DNA of 64,000 bases from Carex sylvatica (taxonomy: Eukaryota > Streptophyta > Magnoliopsida > Poales > Cyperaceae): contig CAXKVR010000195.1 in assembly GCA_964058845.1 (NCBI GenBank), forward strand, positions 62,001 to 126,000, in the 5' to 3' direction. A program made the translations under genes and the position numbers. Positions 38,102 to 50,427 of this stretch are shown here, piece by piece (positions within the stretch are counted from its first letter, which is position 1; every line of letters begins with the position of its first letter). The notes beneath the pieces are model-generated. The model was not told where the DNA came from, searched no databases, and was given only the letters and a program-made list of their open reading frames with translations.

Positions 38102-38158
<57 letters not shown>
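38102..38158. repeat. (TA)n microsatellite, about 28 units
   Basis: A pure AT/TA alternation that stops at the left end of the palindromic MITE; a shorter (TA)n run resumes at its right end (38577-38592). Confidence 0.95.
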
Positions 38159-38162
<4 letters not shown>

Positions 38163-38576
38163 TAAGTCTACCATACATTGCAATGCATAGGCACCTCTAT
38201 GCATTGGACTATAAATCACGGATTCAAAGTCCAAATGACCGATCCAAACCGTTCATCTTGTTCTCCATATTAATATGTGCTTGGAGACCAAATTTTACAT
38301 TTTTTGGAATTTTTTTACTATTTATTAATTCACTTTGAAAATTACTGATCCAACGGTGCCTTTTGATTTTACTGTAACCGTTGGATCAGCGATTTTCAAT
38401 GTGGCTTAATAAATAGTAAAAAAATTCCAAAAAATATAAAATTTGGTCTCCAAGCACATATTAATATAGAGAACAAGATGAACGGTTTGGATCGGTCATT
38501 TGGACTTTGAATATGATCATTTATAGTCCAATGCATAGAGGTGCCTATGCATTGCAATGTATGATAGACTTACTCT
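38159..38576. repeat. Palindromic MITE (family P), best-preserved copy
   Basis: A near-perfect 418-bp hairpin. Ends are AGAGTAAGTCTACCATACAT and, inverted, AGAGTAAGTCTATCATACAT. Arms pair to a centre near 38370 (TTTTGATTTTACTGTAACCG). Sitting inside a TA microsatellite, it fits TA-target insertion as in Tc1/mariner or PIF-type MITEs. No coding capacity. Confidence 0.85.
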
Positions 38577-38592
38577 ATATATATATATATAT

Positions 38593-41500
38593 TGTCATAT
38601 CCTCACTTCTTTTTAAATATATATTATTTGGAGGGGCAAACTTATAAATTTAATGTTATATTAGTTATATATGTTGATTTTTGAAAGTGCTGCTTCTTCC
38701 CTGTCTCTCAAGAGGTCCGCCTCTCATGAGGAGCATAAAACTAGGTCTTAAAATAATTTTGTAATGTATAAGTGTATGATCTTATATGTTAAAGTTTGTT
38801 AAATTAACATTTTCAATTGGTTCACCTAAAAGACTAATCCAGCTTGGCAATAACTTTATCATTTTAATTATAAAGTTGTAATGCTTATGCTATCCATGGC
38901 AAGACAATATTCTCCTACTAAATAGTAAATTAAATACACATGCATTTAGATAAAAATTATGAAATATTAAATAGCCTCCGATCAAAAGATTTAAAAGACA
39001 ATTATATGCAGCCAGCTGTAGGTTTGTAACCAACTTTAGAAACATCAATCCCCCGTAGGCCCCACATCGACAGACATTAGCTATCAATGGCACAAGGCCA
39101 AGGCTCACAGTCACAGGTACTACATATCATATCACATCATATCATTTGACTACCCTCTGAGTCTGTGGGGTTCACTTACACGGTTACACCTTGTTTGGAT
39201 CAAGGGAGAGGGTGAAGAATAAAAAGAAATGGAATGAAATAGAAATAAAACTATGAGTCTATATCACGGACCATTGTATAATGTATAATATGGATATCCA
39301 CAGCCTCACATGTTTCGTATTAATTATATAGTCTGAGGCTCGCTACGAGCATTGTTTAATACTTTAATTACGTGATTAGAGTGGATTGCACAGTTTAATG
39401 ATTTTACCTTTTAACAGTGATACTATATCAGACTTGTGGCTTTTAGCGTTGAAATTTCGGATAGGTAATATGTGCAACAATTTGAATCAATTCAAGATTT
39501 ATTTACTATCTAAAAGTCAGAATTTATATGTAAATTAGATTTCAAAATTAATATAGAGTTTACTACTAGATATATAGCAAAAATCTTCGTCTAGTTGTTT
39601 CTTCCAGCAATTGCTTTTATGCTTCTTCTCCTTGTCAGATAAACGCACTAGCAACAACAGTTGCGTTTTTACCGGTATCCATATGAACAAGTTCGAAAAC
39701 AACCGCGTGTTAGAGTACTAGCACCAATTGGCAGTCCTCTTTTTGTCTTTGTTTCTCTTTTGATTTCTGAACTAGTGCGAATAAATAATCTGATTTTCGA
39801 TCTAACCGAAAAATCTTGTTTTCTATCTTTTTTGTCTTTTTCACTTGTGTCTGAAAACTGAACAATTCATGGAGTGTCACGAAAATATCATATGTATGTG
39901 TATAAGTGTATTTATAATACAACACACTAATTGATCACATCTATTGATCGAGCCTATTCAGAAGATCTTGTCCAGATGTTCGAATTAGATCAGATTAGAG
40001 ATTTCGGGCTTACAGATATATGCGGCTCAATAAGACTTGATTCATATTATAATTTAATTAATTAATAATTAATTATGACCCAAAATATTATGGCATGTAG
40101 AATATATTTCTAACATTAAGATGCTTGGATCACTAAAAGATTAATTGAACTAATTAGGTCAGCTGCTATTTGAGTAGTTTCGTTAGCTAGAAATAAGATC
40201 GATGTGCTGTAATGATGCTCTAATATCTTCCAGTAAATCTCTCAAGTAGGGGTGCAAACGGATTGGATATTATCCGACTGTATCCGAATTCGTGTTTAAA
40301 AATTTAATACGGATATCTGATATCTGAATATCTGTACGAATACGGATACGGATATGATTTTAAATTTTAATTATCCGTATCCAAATAGTAGATATATACT
40401 ATATAATTTAATATATATTATGAAATTTTTTATGTTATTTACTATTATAAAAAGCGGATATTTGTATCTGTATCTGGTTAATATTTGATCTGTATCCGTC
40501 TAATATTCAATCCGTATCTGATAAATAAAAACAGATACAGATATGGTTTTACCACTATCCGATCCGTATAGCCGTAGATATTATTTTGATACTTTACACT
40601 TTGAAGATCTTTGTCATTTATAATTTGATGAATTTTGTATGAACTATATATTATATTATATATGTTTGTAATGAAACATATATACGTAATGAATCAGATG
40701 ACTTGCCACTTTTAATAAGAAAAGAAAAATTACGTTACGAGAGGACATCGGACGTTACCCAAACCATGATCGATCATGACCATAATTAATTTGTTTGATC
40801 TTTTTATACGGTGAGTTAGAAAGAAAAAGGTAAATTAAAGTTTTCTTTTTAAAACAGGCCAGAACAGTGTGAGTGATGCTGTCTAGTAGGGTGCACTTGT
40901 GTAGACCCATGCGATCGATGCGTACAATATATTTTGGTGAAGATCGATCTAGTCGATCGAGTAGGTTTCCCGTTTGCCTGGATCAGGTCATCAGGATGTG
41001 TAGCAAAAAATGATTTGTTTCTAATATTAATTAATTGCTAGAATTAATGCTAGTTAATTCATTCAATGAATAAACAAATAAGAATTAATTAAACGATCAA
41101 TTTGTTGGATTTGGCAAGCTGATACGCAAAGAACCAGACAAGATATTTCCAGAAGATTGCAATCTATCACTATCTTTTGTAATTGTTATGTTTATAGCTA
41201 TGTATAGTATAGGTAGTCAATATTTATATAACTAGTAACCTCTGTTGCCACAACTGTCGTGTTGGATTATCAAGTATATATCAAAATATATATGTACAAA
41301 TTATATATAAAAATTATATTGATTATTGTTCCGGAGCGGTATTTTCTTTCGTATAGTGAATTTATGCCCAATTTTTTTTAATGTCAATAATATAAAGTTA
41401 CAGAGAACTTAGTTTTAAAAATGATAGTATAGTTCGCACGGAAGATCAATTATTATTTTATTATTTTGTTATTTCTTTCACTCTCGACTCTATCTGATGA

Positions 41501-41691
41501 TGATAGAATCAACATTCGGATTGGATCGGATTGTTGATGAGATAAGTTTTAAGTATAAGATTTCAATGTATAGAAAGCCAACAAATGATTGACTTAATTT
41601 GCAATTGATTATTGCTAAAAGTACAAACAATTGTACACAGACATTTCTATTGATACATGAAAAAATGGAAGAAGAAATGTTTTCATCCTTT
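38593..41691. other. AT-rich intergenic region left of the CACTA termini
   Basis: No gene recognised. At 40247-40590 a repeat starts TAGGGGTGCAAACGGAT and holds many TATCCGTATCC/GGATACGGATA units, resembling one end of a MITE. The rest is unique AT-rich sequence. Confidence 0.5.
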
Positions 41692-42030
41692 CACTAGTAC
41701 AAAAAATCTCTTCACCGACTCTTAACCACTGACTGTTTTAAGCAAAGCATCAGTGTTGCTCATACTACACTGACTGTTTTCTCAAAACAGTCAGTGTTAG
41801 TGCTCAACACTGACTGTTTTAGAAAAGAGTCAGTGTTGGTCTTCAACACTGACTCTTTTCTAAAACAGTCAGTGTTGGTGTTCAACACTGACTCTTTTCT
41901 AAAACAGTCAGTGTTGAGCACCAACACTGACTGTTTTTAAGGTGTCAGTGTTGAGTACTAACACTGACTCCTTAAAAACAATCAGTGTTGGTGCTCAACA
42001 CTGACTGTTTTTAAAGAAATAATCAGTGTT
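41692..42030 (+). mobile_element. CACTA (En/Spm) left terminus A with subterminal repeats
   Basis: Starts CACTAGTACAAAAAATCTC at 41692, followed by TTCACCGACTCTTAACC. About a dozen units of ACACTGACTGTTTT and its complement AAAACAGTCAGTGTT follow, arranged as head-to-head pairs. Terminal CACTA and dense subterminal repeats in both orientations are the diagnostic pair for En/Spm elements. No matching right terminus (TAGTG) was found. Confidence 0.8.
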
Positions 42031-43074
42031 AATTCTTAAATTTTTTTTTCAAATATCATAATTGAAAATATATTATTTTGGTTTGAACATTTCATTGAAC
42101 ACATGTAATACATTAATTTATTTAATAAAATCTTTCAAGTTTTTACAAATATGAATTAAATAATTGATTTCAACCAGAATTTTGCGTGTGTTAACAAATT
42201 TTATAAAGGAATCAAATTAAGTAATTTGTGGATTTTTACAATACAATTAAGTCTTTTAAAATTTATAATATATTTTAAAATTTTGATTAGTTGTTAAGAA
42301 AATACGTACATAAATAAATAATATGATAATTTGATTTATGTTAAACAAAATAAAAATAAAAATATATTAATTAGAAACAGTGAAAATTTAAATTGTAGAT
42401 AGATTTCATGTTAGGGATGTATAATTATTTGAGAAATAAATTATTAATATCACTTGTACATTTAGAAATAACTTATTAGGGATGTATAACTATTTGAGAA
42501 TAAAAATTTATGCATTGTGTATATTTTGTAAGATATGTAATAATTAAGTTTAATTGTTTAAATTGAATTTATAGATGCAATAAATATTTTATCGTTGTAA
42601 TTCATAAAATATAGAAATAGGATTGGAATTATATTTGGTAAGACGTTCGTTGTATAGTGGTTAAAAGTTTGTTAATGATGGAATGAAAAACCTAGCTAAT
42701 ACAATGTAAATTACTAATTAATTGTTTTATCAAAAAATTATAATGCTTGTTTGTTAGAATGAACATATTACGTTTAATAAGTTAATTTACGTGATTAGTA
42801 AAATTTAGACAATTAACATCAAATTTTGACTTTAATTTTAGAAAATATTTTGTAATGAAAATTATATTAGTAATATTTATAAAATAATTAATGTTATTAC
42901 ATATTTAGTGCTTAATTAAATGATTTTAACACATTATAGTATATAACATTACACGCATATTGTATATATGACTCACATCTTTATGCATGAACATGAAATA
43001 TAAACTCTTGTTTCATGAGTTAATAAAGACGGACGGGAATAAATAGTCCGTGGGTCGATCAGAACAGTTGAAAT
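42031..43074. other. AT-rich stretch between two CACTA left termini
   Basis: No gene or repeat unit recognised apart from AT-rich sequence; it may be the interior of element A or flanking host DNA. Confidence 0.4.
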
Positions 43075-45229
43075 TACTAGTACAAAAAACTCCTTCACCG
43101 ACCTTTAACCAACAACTATTTTAATTAAATGATAGTCAGTTCATCAACCTTATACATTGAATGATGATAACTCAGTGTTATTACTCTCATATATTAGTAA
43201 TGCATTAAAAAACTCAATCATCATTAAAAAATCTGATTCACTTCCAAATTCCGATATACTTTTATACCCAACTCTCATAAGCTCTAAAAAAGTCATACAA
43301 GAAATTTAAAAATCATTGCATCAACCATGCAAGAAATGTGTACAAGTAATTAAAAAATCGATTCAACACCATATATCAACTGTGCATGAGGCGACAAAAT
43401 ATCATTCTAATTAAAACAAAGTCTCTGATACAACCGCCATGAATTAACTCAATTCAAATTTCAAATATATTTCCACTTCATATGCAAAAATCTTACCAAA
43501 AAACGATTTCCAAACCATACAATTGACTGTTTTTAAACAACAATCCATATATCAACACTGACTGTTTTTTAAAAAAACAGTCGGTGTTGGCTACCAATAC
43601 TGACTGTTTTTTGAAAAAACAGTCGGTGATGGAAACCAACACTGACTGTTTTACAAAAACAGTCGGTGATGGCAACCAACACTGACTATTTTTAAAAAAT
43701 AGTCGGTGTTAGTTAATTTACTGACTGTTTTATTTGTAGCCGTCAATGTTAGATGATTTACTGACTATTTTTTTTCCAGGACCGTCAGTGATTTTATTTC
43801 CCTTCTAAGCTATCCTTTTTCCAGTATAACTATCTAGGTCAGCCAGCTGCTTGTAATTATTTTCATTTCGCTCTTTGCCTCCTTTTCGCTTATCCTCGGC
43901 CTCCTTTCAGCTCTCTCTCTCCGCCTCTTTTCTGCTTAGTCTCGGCCCACTGTTTCTACCTGCCTCACTCTGCTCAGCTGCACTTCCCTCTTCTCCGATC
44001 GCATCCTCTTTCTCCCCTCCTAATGCCGTAGATTCATCTCCTGTGGACTGCAATATAACTCGGTAAGATTTGCTCAATTTAACTCTGCTACTGATTTTTT
44101 TTGCTTTACTTATGGTATTTGACCAAAAGAAGTATCAAAGATACGAGGTTGATACCAAACTGACAAGGTATCATGCATATTAAGTACGAATCGACGAGTA
44201 TAAGACAAAATTATTGTAGCCATATAGGGATTAGAGAAGAAATGATAGCATGGGTATCTATTTATAGCAGCAGAGATGGGTAATCTCAGCAAATTTTGTC
44301 CACTGTTGTCTTATGTCTGAATTTGGAAGTAGAATGCATATAAAGTGGTCACTGTCAAGGGGTGGAGTTGGTGTTAAACTAAGCTTTAGGGCTGAGCTAA
44401 TAGTGAGATGAGATTGAACTGCGTACCCAAGGTGTTATAGAATTAGGGCTGGACCCTATCAGGACCAAGATTCAACCAAAGAAGTTTTGATGTTCAATTT
44501 CAAATTTTATGGGTTACTACATAAAAACTTTCATTTACTCGGGATGTAATCATAAAAAGACAAGGCCTAGTTTTTTTTTGCTTTAACTTATGATATTTGT
44601 TTTTTTTTTTGTGTGTGTAGATTGACCAAAAGAAGGCACAGTGCAACCAATACATCATTAATCCAAGTTCAGAAGAGAAGGTAAATTTAATTAAATTTGT
44701 TGATGGGTTAAAGTAATTGTTTTTTTTCATGATTGTTTTTTTTCCTAATTTCAATCGAATTATATATGGATAGTTTGTAGCTTAGTATTATTGTATTGTG
44801 CGATCTATCCAATTTGCCTTGAACATTTAGTATGCCTTTTAGGTCGATGCCCGTTCAAAATTAATCCAATAGGGATTAATTTTGAATAGTTCCCTGTTGG
44901 AACTGCTCTTTGAATGTTTTGTCTCATTTAGGATGTGAACACATGTCAGCGGATTTGGTATTTAAGAAAAATTCGGTAGCATTTATCATTGTTCCCACGA
45001 GTACGTATTGGATTTCATTTCCAAACGGATGAGATTTTTACGCGTACTTGGGGAACAAAGGGGAAATGCTGTCGAATTTTTCTTAAATACCAAATCACGT
45101 TGACATGTGCTCACTACTGAGACAAAGCATTCAAAGAGTGGGTTAGGATTGTGCACCGGCCCTATGTAAGCCCCAAATTATAATTTTAAGATATACTGAC
45201 CTCTTACCTAATTATTTTTATAATTACAG

Positions 45230-48200
45230 ATGGATCGAGATTGGATGTATGGAGGTCGTAATACCATAGAGTATTTGGAGGGTGTGAAAAGTTTCATAAA
45301 ATTTGCCGAGCAAGATATGAAGGCAAAGGGTGATGACACGATTCCGTGTCCATGCAAAGACTGTTTGAACTTGAAGAGGTTTCGCACTATTGAAACAGTA
45401 AAAAATCATTTGATTCATCGTGGTTTTAAAGAGCAATATGCACGTTGGACCAGGCATGGAGAGAGTTATGGAGAAACAAGCACCGCTGCTGGAATTGAGA
45501 TTGACCAGGAGGATGAGGATGCCAATGTTGATAGTGATCAGGAAATGGATGTGAATTATAATTTTAATCTGAATGACAATTTAGGAGAAATATTTAGTGA
45601 TGATGAAAATGACAATTTACAAAAGTTGTATGTTGAATCTGAAAAACCTTTGTTTCCTGGTTGTGATAATTTTACAAAAATGGATGCTATGTTAAAATTG
45701 TATAATTTAAAGGCAAGTAACCGTTGGAGTGATAAAAGTTTTACCGCTTTATTACAACTCTTAGGAGATATGCTCCCAGATGAGAACGAGTTACCAAGAT
45801 CATGTTATCAAGCCAAAAAATTATTGTGTCCTATGGGTCTAGATGTAGAAAGAATACATGCATGTCCGAACGATTGCATATTGTATAGGAAAGAATACAA
45901 TAAATGTGAATTTTGTCCTATATGTGGTGAATCTCGCTATAAAAGAAAGAACAAAACTGACGATAATGATGACACAGATAGAAAAGGACCTCCAGCAAAA
46001 GTGATATGGTATTTTCCCGTGATACCGAGATTCAAGCATTTGTTCAAAAATCGTAAGGACGCACAGTTGTTGCGTTGGCATGCCGATGTCCGAAAAACAG
46101 ATGGAAAACTCAGACACCCTGCTGATTCACCGCAATGGAGAAATATTGACAGAAAGTTCAAAAAAAAATTTGGTGATGAACCAAGAAACCTAATGCTTGG
46201 GTTAAGTTCGGATGGAGTGAACCCGCACAGTAACATGAGCAGTCAGCATAGCACGTGGGCAGTTTTATTATGTATTTATAACCTTCCTCCCTGGTTAACT
46301 ATGAAACGCAAGTACATTATGATGTCGTTACTAATTTCAAGCCCAAAACAACCCGAAAATGACATAGATGTGTATTTAGCACCGTTGATTGATGACTTGA
46401 AAAAATTATGGTGCGATGGGGTGCAAGTGTGGGATGCATACGGTAAAGAAAATTTCAAATTGCGAGCAATGATTTTTTGCACCATAAATGATTTTCCAGC
46501 ATATGGTAATTTGTCAGGTTATAGTAACAAAGGGAGGAAAGGTTGTCCTGTTTGTGAAGATGATACGGTTGACATTCGTTTAAAAAATTGCAAAAAAACA
46601 GTGTACATGGGTCACCGTAGGTTTCTTCCTCCTAATCACCCATATCGTAAGAAGAAGAAATCTTTCAATGGTGATTTTGAGACTGGACGAGCCCGTTCTC
46701 CACTGACCGGTAAGGAAGTGTATTCACGAGTTAAAGATATCAAAGTTCAATTCGGAAAATTTATTAAGAAAAAAACAGACCTGAAAGGTGAAACTTGGAA
46801 GAAGAGATCAATTTTTTGGGATTTACCATATTGGGAGGAGTTACAAGTGCGACATTGCCTTGATTTGATGCACATTGAAAAAAATGTATGTGAAAGCTTA
46901 GTTGGTTTGTTGTTGGGCATTTCGAAAAAGACCAAAGATGGATTAAATGCTCGCAAAGATATGGTCAGTATAGGCATAAAATGGAGAGAGGTTGCACCTG
47001 AACTGAGAAAAACCAAAGATGGATTAAATACTCGAACTTACCTTCCTCCAGCTTTGTACAATTTGTCAAAAGGCGAAAAGAGAAGGCTTTGCCAATGCCT
47101 TCATACTGTTAAAGTTCCTTCTGGATATTCTGCTAACATAAAAAAGCTAGTGTCAATAAAGGATTTAAAATTGACCGGGATGAAGTCTCACGACTGCCAT
47201 GTTTTGATGACACAAATGCTACCTATTGCAATCCGTGGTATACTTCTAGAAAAAGTACGGTTACCAATTTTAAAGCTTTGTTTTGTCTTTAATGCAATTT
47301 GTAGCAAGGTTATCGATCCCGAAAGTTTGGATGAATTGCAACGTGATGTTGTCGTCACTTTATGTGAGCTTGAAATATACTTCCCTCCGACCTTTTTTGA
47401 TATCATGGTTCACCTAATTGTTCACCTGGTCTATGAAATTAATCTTTGTGGTCCTGTGTTCTTGCGGTATATGTATCCATTCGAGAGATACATGGCTATC
47501 TTGAAGGGATATGTAAGAAATCGATATCGGCCCGAGGGGAGTATTGTCGAAGGTTATATTGCAGAAGAGGCTATCGAATTTTATAATAGTTATATAGCAG
47601 ATGTACAACCTATTGGTATTCCTAAATCATGCCATGAGGGCCAGGTTGAAGGTGTGGGAACCATTGGTTTGGAACCAATCGAGGCTGATAAGTCTTTACA
47701 TGAAAAAGCACACCTTTTGGTCTTACAGCACATGACATACATCTCTCCATACATTAATGAGCACAAAGCCATTTTGAAAGAACTTAATCCGACAAAAGGA
47801 GACTTGTGGATTACCAAAGAACATAATAGTAAGTTCACATAATGGATCAAAAACAAAGTTATTAGACAAAGCGAGGTGGAATTGGCAGATAAATCTATAA
47901 AATGGTTAGCAAGAGGTCCAACTTTTATTGTTAATACGTACCAAGCATATGACATCAATGAGTACACTTTTTACACAATAAAACAAGATGGAAAAAGCAC
48001 TAATTAAAGTAGTGGTGTAACTCTAGTAGCTATTTCAGAAGAATTCTCCAGATCTAAGGATGCTCGGGCAATACATGCGAAGAACTCATACTATAGTCAA
48101 ATTGAAGAAATATGGGAGCTCGATTACGTCAAATTTAAGATTCCGTTATTCCGGTGTAAATGGGTTGATAACCGCAGCGGTGTTCAAGTAGATAAGTACG

Positions 48201-48499
48201 ACTTTACTATCGTGGATTTGGAAAAATTGGGATATAAAAATGATCCATTCATACTTGCCAATCAGGCCACCCAAGTCTTCTATGTGGAGGACCCCCTCAA
48301 TAGTAAGTGTTGTATTGTCCTTCACAGTAAAAGACGCATAGTGAGCGTTCAAGATGTGGTCGATGATGAAGAGTTCAACCATTTTGAAGAAACACTCCCA
48401 TTCTCTATTGGCGTGTCATCTAACGAAGTAAGAAATGATGATATCGATGATGCCAGTTATTTACGGCATGATCATCAAGATGGAGAATATGTGAATTAA
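45230..48499 (+). pseudogene. CACTA transposase TNP2/TnpD-like, two in-frame stops
   Basis: The first ATG directly follows a splice acceptor and opens 870 codons to TAA at 47840-47842. The same frame resumes with KWLARGPTFIVNTYQAY, meets a second TAA at 48005-48007 (where relatives usually have Gln), and runs on to 48499: about 1090 codons in all, the usual length of the family. Order: an N-terminal transposase-associated domain (MDRDWMYGG, CPCKDCLN); the transposase core (GLSSDGVNPHSNMSSQHSTW, LAPLIDDLKKLW, MIFCTINDFPAYGNLSGYS, GCPVCEDDT, DLMHIEKNVCESLVGLLLG); a DUF4218-like part (SHDCHVLMTQMLPIAIRGIL); then, after the first stop, a DUF4216-like tail (WVDNRSGVQVDKYDFTIVDL, DPFILANQATQVFYV). 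KTKDGLN appears twice, 81 bases apart (46931 and 47012). With only two stops the copy looks young, or the stops could be read through. Confidence 0.9.
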
Positions 48500-49065
48500 T
48501 TAATCAGTCAATGTGATTAGCTATTAAGGTACATTATTCTAAATTCAATTTAATTTCTAACTTCAAATTTTGGATAAAATTATTCTAATGTTGTATATAT
48601 ATTTATTGCAGAAAAAATTGGATTCACTCCAAAGGGAAGGCAACAGTTGCAACTATACTGATTTTATTGTCAATTTTATGTGTCAATTTTTTTTAGTTCT
48701 ACAATGACTGTATTTTTTTAAGTGTTTTTTCTACTCGTTTTTGTGTGGAGTATTTTTTTGAAAGAAGATTTTATGTGAAGTATTATAAAAGTATATATCA
48801 TTTGTATGCTTTTATATACTTTAACAAACAACACTCAAAATTATTAAAAATAGCTTCCTTTTTTTAAACCAAAACTTTAAAGAATTTTTTTTATAATAAT
48901 ATACTAGAGAAACAATTTCTAAACATAGTGAATTATTTTATAATGTTAAGTAAAGAAAATCCTACAATAATATATGAGAGAGAAGCCACATTTAAAAAGA
49001 AAATAATTAATGAATTGATAAAACTGTCTTTATAGATAAACTAATTTAAATAATATTATAATGAA
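48500..49065. other. Sequence downstream of TNP2
   Basis: AT-rich, with the probable 3' UTR of TNP2. No gene recognised. Confidence 0.5.
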
Positions 49066-49200
49066 CACTGACTGTTTTCTAAAAACAGTCACTGTTGGCA
49101 TCCAACACTGACTGTTTTTAAAGAAAACAGTCGGTGTTTTTTGCTACCACTGACTGTTATCGCAGAATGAATAAGCCGTCGGTGATTTTTCGATCAACAA
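49066..49200 (+). mobile_element. Third block of CACTA subterminal repeats
   Basis: Three paired units (AACACTGACTGTTTTCTAAA with AACAGTCACTGTTGG, and similar) are followed by GCCGTCGGTGATTTTT and then ATATTTCCCTTCTAATTTTG. The tail resembles the junction of subterminal repeats and 5' leader at 43790-43810 (GTCAGTGATTTTATTTCCC), so this may be the inner part of another left end whose CACTA terminus is lost. Confidence 0.6.
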
Positions 49201-49369
49201 AGACTGTTTACACGGTGAATTTCATTTCCCGGGTTTGAAACTTAAAATTTTGATCAGCCACGAAATATTTCCCTTCTAATTTTGATTTCCATTCTAAAAA
49301 CCACAGGGCCCAAAACCGTGAATCATCTCTCCTTCTAAACCCTCCTCTCACCGCGTGAGTACTCCCCAC

Positions 49370-49800
49370 CCAGAGCGAGCACTCCCCACCCAGCGCGAGC
49401 TCTCACCTCACTAAGCGGCGGAGCATTTACCCGAGCACATACTCTAAGCCGCGTCAGTACTCTGATCCCCACCCAGCGCGAGCTCTCACCTCACTAAGTG
49501 GCGGAGCATTGGCTGAGCACATACCCTAAGCCGAAAACGTCAACCGTGAGTTCTCCTGAGTACTCCCCACCGAGCGTGAGTACTCCCTACCGCGAAGCAT
49601 GGGCAACAAAATTGACTGGTTATCAGCACAATTTGAAGTCGGGCACTTCTATCTCTTCAGATTCCTCCCTCCAGGTGCCTAAATTTTATTCCTCTTGCCA
49701 ATAAGTAGGGTATTGGTAGGGTACTGGTATTTACCAGTAAGTAGGGTACTGTTATTTACCAGTAAGTAGGGTACTGGTATTTACCAGTAAGTTCTGCTGA
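49370..49800 (+). repeat. Direct repeats in a CACTA leader: a duplicated block of about 80 bp and a triplicated 28-bp unit
   Basis: 49380-49450 and 49470-49530 share CCCACCCAGCGCGAGCTCTC, CACCTCACTAAG and CGGAGCATT. At about 49709-49792, GTAGGGTACTGGTATTTACC AGTAA is repeated three times; each unit holds the small palindrome ACTGGTATTTACCAGT. Confidence 0.75.
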
Positions 49801-50427
49801 CAGGGGCTGTTCAGTCCAAGTTCTGCTGCCACAAATTTGTGAATTTTTTTCTAGCCAATTGGCTACATAGAATTTTGATTTCTTTATATAGAAATGCTCA
49901 TATTAATCTGTACTATATGTGTGATTTTTGTGGTGGCCTCAGGATCTTTCTACAAGGTACTGGTAAGGAGGCTTGATGTCATGGTTCCTATTTCCAGCAG
50001 CAGAAAAGAAAAGATATCAGAAACTTGAAAAAGCCGAACTTTAGAAATCCATTAAAAATGGAAGAAAAATCCAAATAAATCAAAATTTGGCTCTAAACTG
50101 TGTGGAATGAAGTCCTCTACATACTGGTGTAATTTATTTTGCATTTCAGTCCCTGCATCAGCCTGCACTAACTGATTTACCCGAACAGGTCATTTTCATT
50201 GGTTTTGGAGTTATAACATGGTTTTAATAGCTTCAATCCACTGTTTTGACATGAGCAAGCATAGAGACAAAATCAAACAAGCTTCACTGTTTGTATTTGC
50301 TTGAAAAACTGAATAAGGGCTTCTATTAGTGATCAATGCCAAAACTGAATTAGGGTCTATTTGCTTGTATTAGTGCTTCTATTTATAAATTCTGAACAAA
50401 TTTTTTAAAATCTTAAAAGTTTAATAG

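Larger units (their letters stand above)
43075..49065 (+). mobile_element. CACTA (En/Spm) element B, left end to transposase gene
   Basis: Left terminus TACTAGTACAAAAAACTCC (43075, first C mutated to T), then TTCACCGACC as in terminus A. Subterminal repeats lie at about 43545-43800 (AACACTGACTGTTTTTTAAA, then AACAGTCGGTGTTGG). A CT-rich 5' leader follows at 43860-44060, with a donor near 44063 and an intron ending ATTACAG|ATGG at 45229. The TNP2 gene follows at 45230. The right terminus was not located. Confidence 0.7.

Noticed and set aside
38003..38338. 111-codon ORF with an Ile-Tyr repeat
   Set aside because: Translation of the (TA)n microsatellite and the adjacent MITE arm.
41700..42030. 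Regularly spaced repeats, at first glance like a CRISPR array
   Set aside because: The units alternate in orientation, begin at a CACTA terminus and precede a TNP2 gene; this is En/Spm subterminal structure in a plant genome.
48146..48382. Minus-strand ORF opposite the transposase tail
   Set aside because: Shadow of the TNP2 DUF4216-like region; no family resemblance of its own.
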